DNA of 15,712 nucleotides from Pseudomonadota bacterium (GCA_023393575.1 JAEWKX010000224.1:1-15712); one strand, 5' to 3'; numbered from the stretch's first letter, positions 7,933 to 15,141 are shown. Notes: generated by a model from the sequence alone, not told the origin. Numbers and translations: made by a program.

Positions 7933-8263
7933 TACAATGCTCTTTCTCCGTTTCGCCGATCCATCCGAAGCTTCCGTCGTTCTGGAAACGATCGGCATCC
8001 CCTGCCCGATCGGCGAAACCGGCACACTCTGCCTGCCGTGCGACGGCGAGGCGCTCGGTACGCGCTATGCGATCGATCTCCTCTTCGGCTCCGGCATGCT
8101 TCATCATGCGACGCGCGAAACCGCCACCTTCGAGGGCGAGGCAATCGCGCTGACGGGGCCGCGCACCGGCTTCTACATCAACCTGTTCTGGGACGGTCCC
8201 ACGCCCGAGGCCCTTGGGCCCTATCTCGTCCATCCGCAAAGTTCGGCGGACCTGCTCCTCTGA
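7922..8263 (+). CDS. Hypothetical protein, third gene of spike operon
   Basis: 113-aa acidic protein that I do not recognise. It starts with ATG at 7922 inside the 3' end of the fibre gene (11-nt overlap), so it belongs to the same operon. There is no signal peptide or transmembrane segment. The segment GTRYAIDLLFGSGMLHHATR and the following FEGEAIALTGPRTGFYINLF look like a small beta-rich domain. By position it could be a fibre chaperone, a distal tip or another virion part, but nothing in the sequence proves this. No terminator-like hairpin with a T-run follows. Confidence 0.65.
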   Translation: MSLDTMLFLRFADPSEASVVLETIGIPCPIGETGTLCLPCDGEALGTRYAIDLLFGSGMLHHATRETATFEGEAIALTGPRTGFYINLFWDGPTPEALGPYLVHPQSSADLLL

Positions 8264-8392
8264 AACAGGTGTAAATTCCCCTCCTTCGCGAAAATTTGAA
8301 AACTCGTGCGGCGCCATTCCGGCGCAATACGGCAAACTATTGTTAGCAAGTTCGGTCGTAGGATCGTGCTTCCTATCCACGAGGAAGATGTC

Positions 8393-8620
8393 GTGCTCTT
8401 GGTCGTTGGCACATTGCTGGGACTGTCTGCAGGCCTGTTGAGGTCCGCATTTTCCATCGCCCTGGTCGCGGTGCTGATCGTCTTCGTCTTCCTGCTGGCG
8501 GGCGCCATTTCGACAGGCGGCTGGCCGGTCGGCAAGCTCGTCTATGCCCTCGCGGGATACAACCTGGGCCTCCTGCACCTTCTGGGCATTTTTCTCGTCA
8601 TGCGGCGGCGCTACACCTGA
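8393..8620 (+). CDS. Small integral membrane protein, about 75 aa
   Basis: Unrecognised membrane protein with two hydrophobic segments early (LLVVGTLLGLSAGLL and ALVAVLIVFVFLLAGAIS) and a third at LLHLLGIFLVMRRRYT, where the RRRY end fits a cytoplasmic positive-inside terminus. The frame is open from a GTG at 8306. I prefer GTG at 8393 because GAGGAA (8381-8386) is 6 nt upstream and because translation there begins right at the first membrane helix. It is separated from the spike operon by about 130 nt and converges with the GT-C gene, leaving 21 nt between stops. A 5-bp hairpin (GCGCC/GGCGC, 8311-8325) in the gap has no T-tract. Function unknown. Confidence 0.5.
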   Translation: MLLVVGTLLGLSAGLLRSAFSIALVAVLIVFVFLLAGAISTGGWPVGKLVYALAGYNLGLLHLLGIFLVMRRRYT

Positions 8621-8641
8621 GACAGCGGGTGCCTCGCGGTA

Positions 8642-10480
8642 TCACCGGCGCGCCTCCACGCGGTAGATCGCAAAGCCACCCTCGGAAGCTCCGATGAGAT
8701 GCAGGTAGGGCGGCACCTCTCCGCGCGAGAGGGAGGCATACAGTCCGTCGGCCTTCATTCGGATCAGCGACAGGGTTTGTGGATCGGATCGGCAGAATGC
8801 AAGCAGTGTGACGCCGGCACCCTCCAGGAACGCCCGGGCCTCGTCCGGCGGCGCCAGCCCGATATGCAGCTCCGTCAACATCCCGGCCTGGTTGCGGTGA
8901 TAGGGAGCGGCCAGCACCCTATGCCCGGTGAAGCGCAGTATCTCGGCACCGCTGTTCGAAGGCGCCGCGACGACGCCAGGTTCCAGTTCCGCCAGGAGAG
9001 GCAGCCCGTCTTCCGTGGTGCACTCACCGCTTTGGGGACGTGAACCGCTGTCCTGCGCCACCGTCTCCATGCCGATCGGCGTCTCCACCCCGTCGCTGAG
9101 CATCGCCCCGGCCAGCGCCCAGACCGCCGGGACGGATAGAAGCACGGCAGCCACATAGGCGAAGGCCGCATTGGGATTTTCCGGATCCGCCTGCGACCCC
9201 AGCCGCAGATCGGCGATCAGCAGCGAAAGCGGGAGGATCGCGAGCATGTTTGCGAAGAAGAAGCCGCGAACCTGGAGGAGGGCCACCGCCCAGCCGGTGC
9301 CGACGAGCAGCAGCAGCACGAGATGTGCCTCCCGCGCCTCGCCCCGGAGGGCACGGAACAGGCACACCGCCATGGCCAGGAAGCCGACCGCGTAATAGCC
9401 CCCCAAGCTGTATGGAGCGTCCGACAGAAGCGCACCGAAGGACTGCGCCTCGGTCACCGCATCCAGCCACAGCGTAACCAGCATCGGGTCGAGGCTGCTC
9501 AACGGATTGCCGAGGCATTGCGGCGCGATCACCAGAGCGGCTGTACCCAGCACCGCCGCCATGACGGCAGCAAGCCCGAGCCTGCCCCGGATACTGCCGC
9601 CAATCGGCATCCAGCTGGCACCGGCCAGCAGGGCTCCTCCCATGGCCGACAGGGCATAGAAACCGAGGGACAGGCTGTCGCAGGTCACCACGCCGTAGGC
9701 GCTCGGGGGCACGGTCAGGAAGAAGACGATGGAGATGGTGACGGCGAGGGCAATACCGAAAGACCGAACCGCAGCGCCTACGGCATCGCCACGGATCCAT
9801 TGCAGCGCGACGCAGAGACAGGCGGCCGCAACGAAAGGCACCATTTCCACGCCGACCGCGAGGGAGAGTGCGCAAGCGATGCCCGCCGTCGCGTAGCTCG
9901 ATGGGCGATGGCGAGGATCGACGAGCATCGCCGCTATCCAGGCCGCCAGCACGAGCTGGAGGTTGTGATGGTCGATGGCGCCGGGATGGAAGCGGATGCA
10001 GGTGAAGGCGAAGAGGCAGCCCAGCCCGAGTGTGACATGCATCGCCACCGGCCCTGCCAGCCGACGGGCCGCAAGCCCGAGCGGATAGAGCAGGAAGGGA
10101 ATCAGGAACAGCGGCCAGGCGGTCAAGGCCATCGCTTCGGCATTCGTTGGTGTCAGGAACAGAGAACCCGTCCGGACCAGGGCGGCCAGCGGCAGGTCGA
10201 CGAGCCGCGACCAGTGCGTCGGCGTCCCGCCCTCGAGCCCCAGCCGGTGCTGCGTCAGGTCGAACCAGCCCTGCCCGTCCAGAAGATCCCTCACCTGGAC
10301 GAGGCGCATGATGTCGTCATTGTCGTCGCCGACATAATCCTTTGCCGACGGGACGGACATCGCCAGGAGCGCGACGATCGTCGCCGCCGCGTATAGGAAC
10401 GTTACGAGCGAGGGCCGTGCCGGGAGCTGCGATGCGCCCTTGCTGCTCTTCCGATGACCTGCACCGATCACGTCTGTCAT
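8642..10480 (-). CDS. GT-C-type polytopic membrane glycosyltransferase
   Basis: 612-aa inner-membrane protein with about ten or more hydrophobic helices between residues 25 and 455, then a soluble periplasmic-type domain of about 150 residues. Two features point to the GT-C superfamily (STT3/ArnT-like, using polyprenyl-phosphate sugar donors). One is an acidic motif in the first external loop, GDDNDDIMRLVQVRD (51-65). The other is GAIDHHNLQLVLAA (167-180), like the GxxDHH motif of STT3-type enzymes. No WWDYG motif is present, so it is not an ordinary oligosaccharyltransferase. It is encoded divergently from a GT2 polyprenyl-phosphate transferase and a flippase-like gene, fitting a role as the last, periplasmic transfer step. 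The acceptor is unknown (LPS, capsule, exopolysaccharide or protein). The ATG at 10480 has only a weak ribosome binding site. Confidence 0.8.
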   Translation of the reverse strand: MTDVIGAGHRKSSKGASQLPARPSLVTFLYAAATIVALLAMSVPSAKDYVGDDNDDIMRLVQVRDLLDGQGWFDLTQHRLGLEGGTPTHWSRLVDLPLAALVRTGSLFLTPTNAEAMALTAWPLFLIPFLLYPLGLAARRLAGPVAMHVTLGLGCLFAFTCIRFHPGAIDHHNLQLVLAAWIAAMLVDPRHRPSSYATAGIACALSLAVGVEMVPFVAAACLCVALQWIRGDAVGAAVRSFGIALAVTISIVFFLTVPPSAYGVVTCDSLSLGFYALSAMGGALLAGASWMPIGGSIRGRLGLAAVMAAVLGTAALVIAPQCLGNPLSSLDPMLVTLWLDAVTEAQSFGALLSDAPYSLGGYYAVGFLAMAVCLFRALRGEAREAHLVLLLLVGTGWAVALLQVRGFFFANMLAILPLSLLIADLRLGSQADPENPNAAFAYVAAVLLSVPAVWALAGAMLSDGVETPIGMETVAQDSGSRPQSGECTTEDGLPLLAELEPGVVAAPSNSGAEILRFTGHRVLAAPYHRNQAGMLTELHIGLAPPDEARAFLEGAGVTLLAFCRSDPQTLSLIRMKADGLYASLSRGEVPPYLHLIGASEGGFAIYRVEARR

Positions 10481-10596
10481 TGGCGGCGTGGCTTCCGTTT
10501 CGATAGCCGGAAACCTAGCCTTAACCTTCCCAAGAAATAGTAAAGCGGTCGCGCCGGGAACTCCTGCGCCGATTTTCCGTGCCGAGAGTGAAAATC
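10481..10596. other. Divergent control region of the sugar-modification locus
   Basis: The 116 nt between the GT-C gene and the GT2 operon must drive both directions. A short A/T-richer patch (CCTTAACC, AAGAAATAGTAAAG; about 10520-10546) stands out in a GC-rich surround, but the hexamers are not spaced like a standard sigma-70 promoter. No inverted repeat of note was seen. Confidence 0.4.
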
Positions 10597-11595
10597 ATGA
10601 CTGCAGGACAGCACGACATCGCCATTCTCCTGCCCTGCTACAACGAGGCGGCGACGATCGCGGACGTCGTGCAGGGCTTTCGCGAGGGGGTGCCCGGCGC
10701 ATGCATCTATGTCTACGACAACAATTCCACTGACGGCACGGCACTGAAGGCGATGCTCGCCGGCGCCACGGTCGTGCGGGAAAGGCGACAGGGCAAGGGC
10801 CATGTCGTGCGCCGGATGTTTGCCGATATCGACGCCGACATCTATGTGATGGCCGACGGCGACGGCACCTATTCGCCCGCAGATGCCGAGGAGCTCGTCC
10901 GCACGCTCATGACCGAGCAGGTCGATATGGTGGTGGGTACCCGTCGGGGCGTGCTGGCCGATGCCGGCCGCCAGGGCCATGCCACCGGGAACCGGCTCTT
11001 CAACCTCCTCTACCGGAGTATTTTCGGTCGCGATTTCACCGACATCTTCTCCGGTTACCGGGCGTTCTCGCGCCGCTTCGTCAAGAGCTTCCCCGCCGTC
11101 TCCAACGGCTTCGAGATCGAGACAGAGATGTCCGTGCATGCCTCGCGGCTGAAGCTGCCGGTCAGCGAGATCGAGCTGCATTACGGCCGCCGGCCGGAGG
11201 GGTCGCATTCCAAGCTCTCGACCTTCCGGGACGGCGGCAGGATCCTCTGGATGTTCGTCATGCTGATGAAGGAAACCCGTCCCTTCGTCTTCTTCGGAAC
11301 GATCAGTGCCGCGATCATGGCGGCGAGCATCGCGTTCATGCTGCCGGTGCTGGCGGAGTATTTCGCCACCGGCTATGTGAGCCGGGTACCGACCTGGATC
11401 CTGTCCATGGCGCTGATGATGATGTCGCTCCTGATCTTCACCGCCGGCCTGGTGCTCGACTCGCTCTCGCGGGCGCGCAACGAGCAGCTTCGGCTGCATT
11501 ACATGCGCATGCCCGCGGGTATCACCGCAAGGGGGCAGCGGAAGGTCCCGCCCGGCCAACACCATGTCGGGGAACGCAGGACCGACGCTGCATGA
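10597..11595 (+). CDS. GT2 glycosyltransferase, polyprenyl-phosphate type (ArnC/GtrB/DPM-like)
   Basis: 332-aa enzyme expected to transfer a sugar from a nucleotide donor to undecaprenyl phosphate on the cytoplasmic face. The GT-A nucleotide-binding start IAILLPCYNEAATIADVV (8-25), YVYDNNSTDGT (38-48) and the metal-binding MADGDGTYSPADAEEL (85-100; D87/D89) are all intact. So are DIFSGYRAFSRRFVKSFP (149-166) and GFEIETEMSVHA (171-182), the usual acceptor-site elements. Two C-terminal hydrophobic helices (about 228-250 and 266-288) match the ArnC/GtrB layout. ATG at 10597 is chosen because the conserved domain begins just after it; GTGs at 10588 and 10579 are in-frame alternatives. It overlaps the methyltransferase start by ATGA. 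The sugar is not predictable from sequence. Confidence 0.92.
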   Translation: MTAGQHDIAILLPCYNEAATIADVVQGFREGVPGACIYVYDNNSTDGTALKAMLAGATVVRERRQGKGHVVRRMFADIDADIYVMADGDGTYSPADAEELVRTLMTEQVDMVVGTRRGVLADAGRQGHATGNRLFNLLYRSIFGRDFTDIFSGYRAFSRRFVKSFPAVSNGFEIETEMSVHASRLKLPVSEIELHYGRRPEGSHSKLSTFRDGGRILWMFVMLMKETRPFVFFGTISAAIMAASIAFMLPVLAEYFATGYVSRVPTWILSMALMMMSLLIFTAGLVLDSLSRARNEQLRLHYMRMPAGITARGQRKVPPGQHHVGERRTDAA

Positions 11596-12290
11596 ATCGC
11601 GAGACGACCAACCGCATCCGCTTCGTGATCGAGGACCTGTTGCCGCCTGCATTGCGTGACTCGGCACTTTTCCTCTGGCTTGCCAGGCGCGCCTGGGGCG
11701 AGCATGTTCCGCGCCTCGCAAGCTTTCGCGCGCGGGCGCCGTTCCTCACCGCAGAGGAATATGCGGACCTCTACCGAAACCATCCCCGCGTCCACGCGGG
11801 AACGGACAATTCCAGGGCGTGCATTCGCCGCATCGGCGAGATGATCACCGGAACCAGCGTCTGCGACGTGGGGTGCGGCACCGGCGCACTGCTTACCCAT
11901 ATCCGCGCCGGCCATCCGGATCTCACGCGGCTCGTCGGCGTTGACTTCGTGGTGGAGGATGCCGCAAGCATTCCGGGGGTCTAATACATCGCCGCGAAGG
12001 TCGAGTACCTTCCCTTCGACGACGGCGAGTTCGACACCGTTGTCTGCACGCATGTCATCGAACACGTGCTGAACTACCAGAAGGCCATCGCGGAGCTGAG
12101 GCGCATTGCGAGACGACGGCTGATCATCGTGGTGCCGCGTGAGCGGGAATACCGCTACACCTTCAATCCGCACTTCAACTTCTTTCCCTACACGCATTCC
12201 TTCCTGCGCGCGGTGCACCCGGTTCCAGAGGTCTACGTCTGCCAGGATATCGGGCGGGATATCTTCTACTGTGAAGATCGTCCGGGTTAG
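11592..12290 (+). pseudogene. SAM-dependent class I methyltransferase interrupted by in-frame TAA
   Basis: The reading frame starts at ATG 11592 (ATGA overlap with the GT2 gene) and encodes a class I methyltransferase with motif I CDVGCGTGALLTHIRAGHP (91-109) and the acidic strand-2 end LVGVDFV. At codon 131 (11982-11984) a TAA interrupts the frame. The same frame then continues without a shift to 12290 with typical motif II/III sequence: VEYLPFDDGEFDTVVCTHVI, EHVLNYQKAIAELRRIARR, RLIIVVPRERE. The whole frame is 232 codons, a normal length. Changing the T to C would give CAA (Gln), so one transition explains the stop. The truncated 130-residue product lacks half the Rossmann fold and should be inactive. 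Alternatives are a sequencing error or a recent strain-specific mutation; the intact remainder suggests it is recent. Confidence 0.85.
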
Positions 12291-12299
12291 GAGAGGTCG

Positions 12300-12662
12300 A
12301 TGCTCGCCACACTTTCTCCCGCCACCTGGGTCGGTCTCATCGGCACCCCGCTGCTCATTGCGATGGGCCAGGTCCTGTTCAAGCTGGCCAGCTCGACGGC
12401 GGGAGACCTTTCGTTACGCGGGCTTGTCATGCTGACCGCCAATCCGATGCTGATCGCAGCCCTCGTCCTCTACGGCTTCGGCACCATCGTATGGATCCAT
12501 GTGCTGAAAATCGTTCCGCTGACGGTCGCCTATTCCTTCATGGGGCTGACCTTCTGCTTCGTGCCGCTGCTGGCGCAGTTCTTCTTCGGCGAGCCGCTGA
12601 CGCTGCGCTATGCGCTCGGTACGGCGCTGATCTTCGCCGGGCTTCTGGCGATCAACGGCTGA
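12300..12662 (+). CDS. SMR-fold four-helix protein, ArnE/ArnF-like flippase subunit
   Basis: 120-aa inner-membrane protein with four predicted helices (about 9-29, 40-60, 68-90 and 98-118), the size and layout of the small multidrug resistance/DMT fold. The first helix carries MGQVLFKLAS (22-31), like the GQ..K pattern of ArnE/ArnF, rather than the single membrane glutamate (E14) of EmrE-type drug pumps. It fits a subunit that flips an undecaprenyl-phosphate sugar to the periplasm. AGGAG lies 6 nt before the ATG at 12300, so translation is independent of the broken methyltransferase upstream. It sits between the GT2 gene and a further small membrane protein gene. The drug-transporter reading is less likely in this context. 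Confidence 0.85.
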   Translation: MLATLSPATWVGLIGTPLLIAMGQVLFKLASSTAGDLSLRGLVMLTANPMLIAALVLYGFGTIVWIHVLKIVPLTVAYSFMGLTFCFVPLLAQFFFGEPLTLRYALGTALIFAGLLAING

Positions 12663-12667
12663 TCCCC

Positions 12668-13033
12668 GTGGGAACCCGTCGGCGCCTGCTGCTTCTGATC
12701 GCAATGCTGGTGGTGGCCGATGCGGCCCTGTTTCTGGTCCTGTCCTCCGCCACTCATGCGAACACCTCGGTATGCCGGTTGTTCTCGCTGGGCGGCAGCT
12801 TGACCCTCCTGTCGGTGCTGGGTCGTTCCATGGCCGATCCGGGCGGGCGAGGCTACCCGCCCGGACTCCGGCCACTCGCAATCGTCGCGCTGATCCTCGG
12901 CTACGGCATCTTCGTCGCACTGACCGTCCGGGCGCCGCATGTTCAGCCGCTCGCGCATCTCATGGTATCGTGGCTGGGTGCGCTGCCGTTCGGCGTTTTC
13001 GGATGGTGGCGTATCCGCCGCTGGCGGGGCTGA
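12668..13033 (+). CDS. Small four-helix membrane protein, 121 aa
   Basis: Unrecognised inner-membrane protein starting at GTG 12668, 5 nt after the flippase stop, so probably co-transcribed and coupled; no clear Shine-Dalgarno sequence is seen. Four hydrophobic segments: about 6-25 (LLLLIAMLVVADAALFLVL), 33-52, 66-87 (LRPLAIVALILGYGIFVALT) and 92-114. The C-terminus is very basic (WWRIRRWRG), which fits a cytoplasmic end. By size and position it could be the second half of a heterodimeric flippase with the preceding gene (compare ArnE plus ArnF), but I see no SMR signature, so this is only a suggestion. It converges with the Gfo/Idh/MocA gene with 3 nt between the stops. Confidence 0.7.
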   Translation: MGTRRRLLLLIAMLVVADAALFLVLSSATHANTSVCRLFSLGGSLTLLSVLGRSMADPGGRGYPPGLRPLAIVALILGYGIFVALTVRAPHVQPLAHLMVSWLGALPFGVFGWWRIRRWRG

Positions 13034-13036
13034 GGC

Positions 13037-14023
13037 TTACACCGCTTCCCAGCCGTCATGGCTGCCGGCGCTGTAGATGGCGTCTATGAACTTCTGGTTC
13101 TTCAGCGAATTTTCCAGCGACACGACCTCGACATTCTCCCCGGCCACGGCCCGCGCGAAAGCCTCCGCCTGGCGGCGGTACTGGCGGCTGTCCTGGAAGC
13201 GGAAGATCTGCGATTGCGTGTGCTTCTGGTTGGTAAGCTCGATCTCCTCGGCGCCCCAGCGGTCGGCATTGAAGGGAGACTTCACCTCAATGTATCCCTC
13301 CGTGCCGTGGAAGACCATGGTCTGGCGGTTCGCCATCTGGGTCGCGACATAGAAGCTCATCTCGAAATCGCCGAAATCGGCCTTGACGCTCGAATAGATA
13401 TCCGTGCCGAACTCGGGATCGCGCTCCGTCACCGCCTGGATGCGCAGCGGTTCCTTGCCGGTCGCAAAGCGCGTGGTGATCGTCGGATAGACGCCGATGT
13501 CGGGCAGCGCCCCGCCCCCGAGTTCCGGAATGTTGCGCATGTTGGAAGCATCGCGGTTGAAATAGGTGAAGGCGCCCTGCACATGGCGCAGCCGCCCGAT
13601 CGCACCTTCGGAAAGGAGTTCGCGCACCTTCAGCCAGACCGGCGCATAGGTCACCATGAAGGCTTCCGAGATCACCACCTTGTTGCGGTCGCGCGCGGCA
13701 ATCAGCGTCTCGATCTGCTCCACCTTCAGCGCGATCGGCTTTTCCGACAGAACGTGCTTGCCGGCATCGGCCGCCTTGATCGACCATTCGACATGCTGGC
13801 TGGTCGGCAGCGGGATATAGACCGCGTCGATCATATCGGAGGCCAGCATCTCCTCGTAGGAGCCGAAGGCGTGCGGTACGGAGAACCGGTCGGCCATCGC
13901 GCGGGCCTTCGAAAGGTCGCGGCTTGCGATGGCGCTCACCACGCAGTTCTCCGCATCCTGGATCGCGGGAACCACAAACTCCCGGCCTATCTTTGCCGTC
14001 GCCAACACCCCGAAACGCAGCAG
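13037..14023 (-). CDS. Gfo/Idh/MocA-family NAD(P)-dependent oxidoreductase, apparent CTG start
   Basis: Cytoplasmic sugar or polyol dehydrogenase-like protein, about 328 aa. The N-terminal Rossmann domain begins [20 protein letters not shown]. It has the family's strand-4 region [18 protein letters not shown], the catalytic-type EKP motif [10 protein letters not shown] (about 90-99) and the C-terminal-domain motif [13 protein letters not shown] (169-181, D175). Start choice is unusual: AAGGAGG (14035-14029) lies 5 nt before CTG at 14023, exactly where the protein family begins, and there is no in-frame ATG nearby. An in-frame GTG at 14008 would delete part of the first beta-strand; a GTG at 14092 would add an odd extension. 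It is transcribed away from the aldo/keto reductase gene across a shared promoter region; both may act on sugars. Substrate unknown. Confidence 0.92.
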   Translation of the reverse strand: MLRFGVLATAKIGREFVVPAIQDAENCVVSAIASRDLSKARAMADRFSVPHAFGSYEEMLASDMIDAVYIPLPTSQHVEWSIKAADAGKHVLSEKPIALKVEQIETLIAARDRNKVVISEAFMVTYAPVWLKVRELLSEGAIGRLRHVQGAFTYFNRDASNMRNIPELGGGALPDIGVYPTITTRFATGKEPLRIQAVTERDPEFGTDIYSSVKADFGDFEMSFYVATQMANRQTMVFHGTEGYIEVKSPFNADRWGAEEIELTNQKHTQSQIFRFQDSRQYRRQAEAFARAVAGENVEVVSLENSLKNQKFIDAIYSAGSHDGWEAV

Positions 14024-14028
14024 CTTTT

Positions 14029-14035
14029 CCTCCTT
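14029..14035 (-). promoter_or_regulatory. Ribosome binding site AAGGAGG that sets the CTG start
   Basis: A full anti-Shine-Dalgarno match (AAGGAGG on the minus strand) with the spacer AAAAG to the CTG at 14023-14021. The 5-nt spacing is ideal, and the next in-frame GTG (14008) is 20 nt away, too far for this site. This decides the start of the dehydrogenase. Confidence 0.75.
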
Positions 14036-14052
14036 GCACCAGGTCGGGCGGC

Positions 14053-14081
14053 ACCATAGGTGCGCTCGGGGCCTGATGCAA
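14053..14081 (-). promoter_or_regulatory. Candidate promoter for the Gfo/Idh/MocA gene
   Basis: On the minus strand TTGCAT (14081-14076) and TATGGT (14058-14053) are separated by 17 nt. The -10 matches four of six positions; the -35 matches only TTG. Transcription would start about 25 nt before the CTG, placing the AAGGAGG in a short leader. Confidence 0.35.
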
Positions 14082-14101
14082 CGCGGGAACACGCTCTGCC
14101 G

Positions 14102-14118
14102 GAGAATCAGAAATTCTC
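14102..14118. promoter_or_regulatory. Inverted repeat upstream of the aldo/keto reductase promoter
   Basis: GAGAAT (14102-14107), CAGAA, ATTCTC (14113-14118): a perfect 6-bp repeat with a 5-nt centre. It ends 4 nt before the -35 box at 14122 and lies between two divergent promoters. The position suits a dimeric regulator acting on the dehydrogenase and reductase genes. The regulator is not encoded in the window. Confidence 0.4.
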
Positions 14119-14121
14119 GCT

Positions 14122-14149
14122 TTGACAGCCGCCGCCCGCGCCATACATT
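14122..14149 (+). promoter_or_regulatory. Sigma-70-type promoter for the aldo/keto reductase operon
   Basis: TTGACA (14122-14127, perfect -35), a 16-nt spacer, and TACATT (14144-14149, four of six -10 positions). Predicted transcription start is near 14156, about 32 nt before the ATG at 14188. This is the best promoter match in the window. Confidence 0.6.
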
Positions 14150-14187
14150 CGGGACACGATCTTCCTCCCCAAACCAACGGAGTCTCC

Positions 14188-15138
14188 ATGGAACAGCGGG
14201 CCCTCGGCCGAACCGGCCTTTCCATCGCGCCGATCGTTTTCGGCGGCAACGTCTTCGGCTGGACCGCCGACGAGAAGACCTCCTTCGACCTGCTCGACCG
14301 GTTCTTCGATGCCGGCTTCAACTGCATCGACACCGCCGATGTCTATTCCGCCTGGGTCGACGGCCATGGCGGCGGCGAAAGCGAAACGATCATCGGCAAG
14401 TGGCTGAAACGCGGCCACGTCGCGCGCGACCGGGCAGTCATCGTCACCAAGGTCGGCTTCGACAACAGGGGCCGCAAGACCGGGCTGTCCGCAGGATGGA
14501 TCGCAGAAGCCGTGGAAGCGTCCCTCAAGCGCCTCGGCACCGATTACATCGATCTCTACTTCGCCCACAAGCCGGATGACGAGGTGCCGCACGAGGAGAC
14601 GCTTGCCGCCTTCGATCGCCTGAAGCAGGAAGGCAAGGTGCGCGCCATCGGATGCTCGAATTTCGATGTCCACCATTTGCGGGCGTCGCTTGAGGCCGCC
14701 GCGCACCATGGCCTGCCGCGCTACGACGTCATCCAGCCGGAATACAATCTCTACACGCGCGACAAGTTCGAGGGTCCGCTTGCCGACCTCTGCACCCGCG
14801 AGGAACTGGGCGTTATCAGCTACTATGCGCTGGCGGCGGGCTTCCTCACCGGAAAATACAGGAGCGCGGAAGACACCGAGGGTTCCTCCCGCGGCTATCG
14901 CGTCGGCGACTACCTGAACGACAAGGGCTTCCGCATCCTCGCCGCACTCGACGAGCTTGCCGTCGAGACGGATGCGGAGCCGGCAACGATCGCTCTTGCA
15001 TGGCTCATTCAAAAGAAGGGCCTCACAGCGCCGATCGCAAGCGCTACCAGCCTGGCACAACTGGAAACGATGATGGCCGCGGCGGATCTCTCCCTGTCGG
15101 CGGACCAGATGAAGCTGCTCGACGAAGCCGGAGCCTAA
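14188..15138 (+). CDS. Aldo/keto reductase (NADPH-dependent)
   Basis: 316-aa TIM-barrel oxidoreductase reducing carbonyl groups with NAD(P)H. The complete catalytic tetrad is visible: D48 and Y53 in [12 protein letters not shown]88 in VIVTKVG, and H127 in [10 protein letters not shown]. Later motifs [25 protein letters not shown] and [14 protein letters not shown] match AKR proteins of the YajO/general stress type, and [10 protein letters not shown] fits the cofactor-binding loop near the C-terminus. ATG at 14188 is preceded by CGGAG with a 5-nt spacer; an in-frame TTG at 14122 lies in the -35 box and is not the start. It is followed after 3 nt by a GNAT gene and then a second aldo/keto reductase gene. 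Substrate is not predictable. Confidence 0.95.
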   Translation: MEQRALGRTGLSIAPIVFGGNVFGWTADEKTSFDLLDRFFDAGFNCIDTADVYSAWVDGHGGGESETIIGKWLKRGHVARDRAVIVTKVGFDNRGRKTGLSAGWIAEAVEASLKRLGTDYIDLYFAHKPDDEVPHEETLAAFDRLKQEGKVRAIGCSNFDVHHLRASLEAAAHHGLPRYDVIQPEYNLYTRDKFEGPLADLCTREELGVISYYALAAGFLTGKYRSAEDTEGSSRGYRVGDYLNDKGFRILAALDELAVETDAEPATIALAWLIQKKGLTAPIASATSLAQLETMMAAADLSLSADQMKLLDEAGA

Positions 15139-15141
15139 GCC

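Noticed and set aside
6302-8263. Complete prophage or recent insertion
   Set aside because: No integrase, att-like repeat, composition shift or other structural phage gene is visible around the spike genes.
9323-10396. Plus-strand ORF of 357 codons opposite the GT-C gene
   Set aside because: Its composition (rich in Gln, Arg, Gly and Glu) and lack of motifs mark it as the antisense shadow of the membrane protein.
10477-11721. Minus-strand ORF of 414 codons opposite the GT2 gene
   Set aside because: The plus strand has intact GT2 motifs and operon overlaps; the antisense frame has only low-complexity charged sequence.
11499-12218. Minus-strand ORF of 239 codons spanning the broken methyltransferase
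   Set aside because: It is uninterrupted while the methyltransferase is not, but it shows no family features, whereas the plus strand has motif I and downstream methyltransferase motifs on both sides of the TAA.
12300-12662. Reading the four-helix protein as an EmrE-type drug exporter
   Set aside because: The membrane glutamate typical of EmrE is absent and the GQ..K pattern plus glycosyltransferase neighbours fit an ArnE/ArnF-like role better.
13016-13063. Short hairpins (CCGCC/GGCGG and CAGCC/GGCTG) at the convergent junction near 13035
   Set aside because: Stems are only 5 bp with no T-run; not supportable as a terminator.
13058-14059. Plus-strand ORF of 333 codons opposite the dehydrogenase
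   Set aside because: The minus strand holds clear Gfo/Idh/MocA motifs; this is a shadow.
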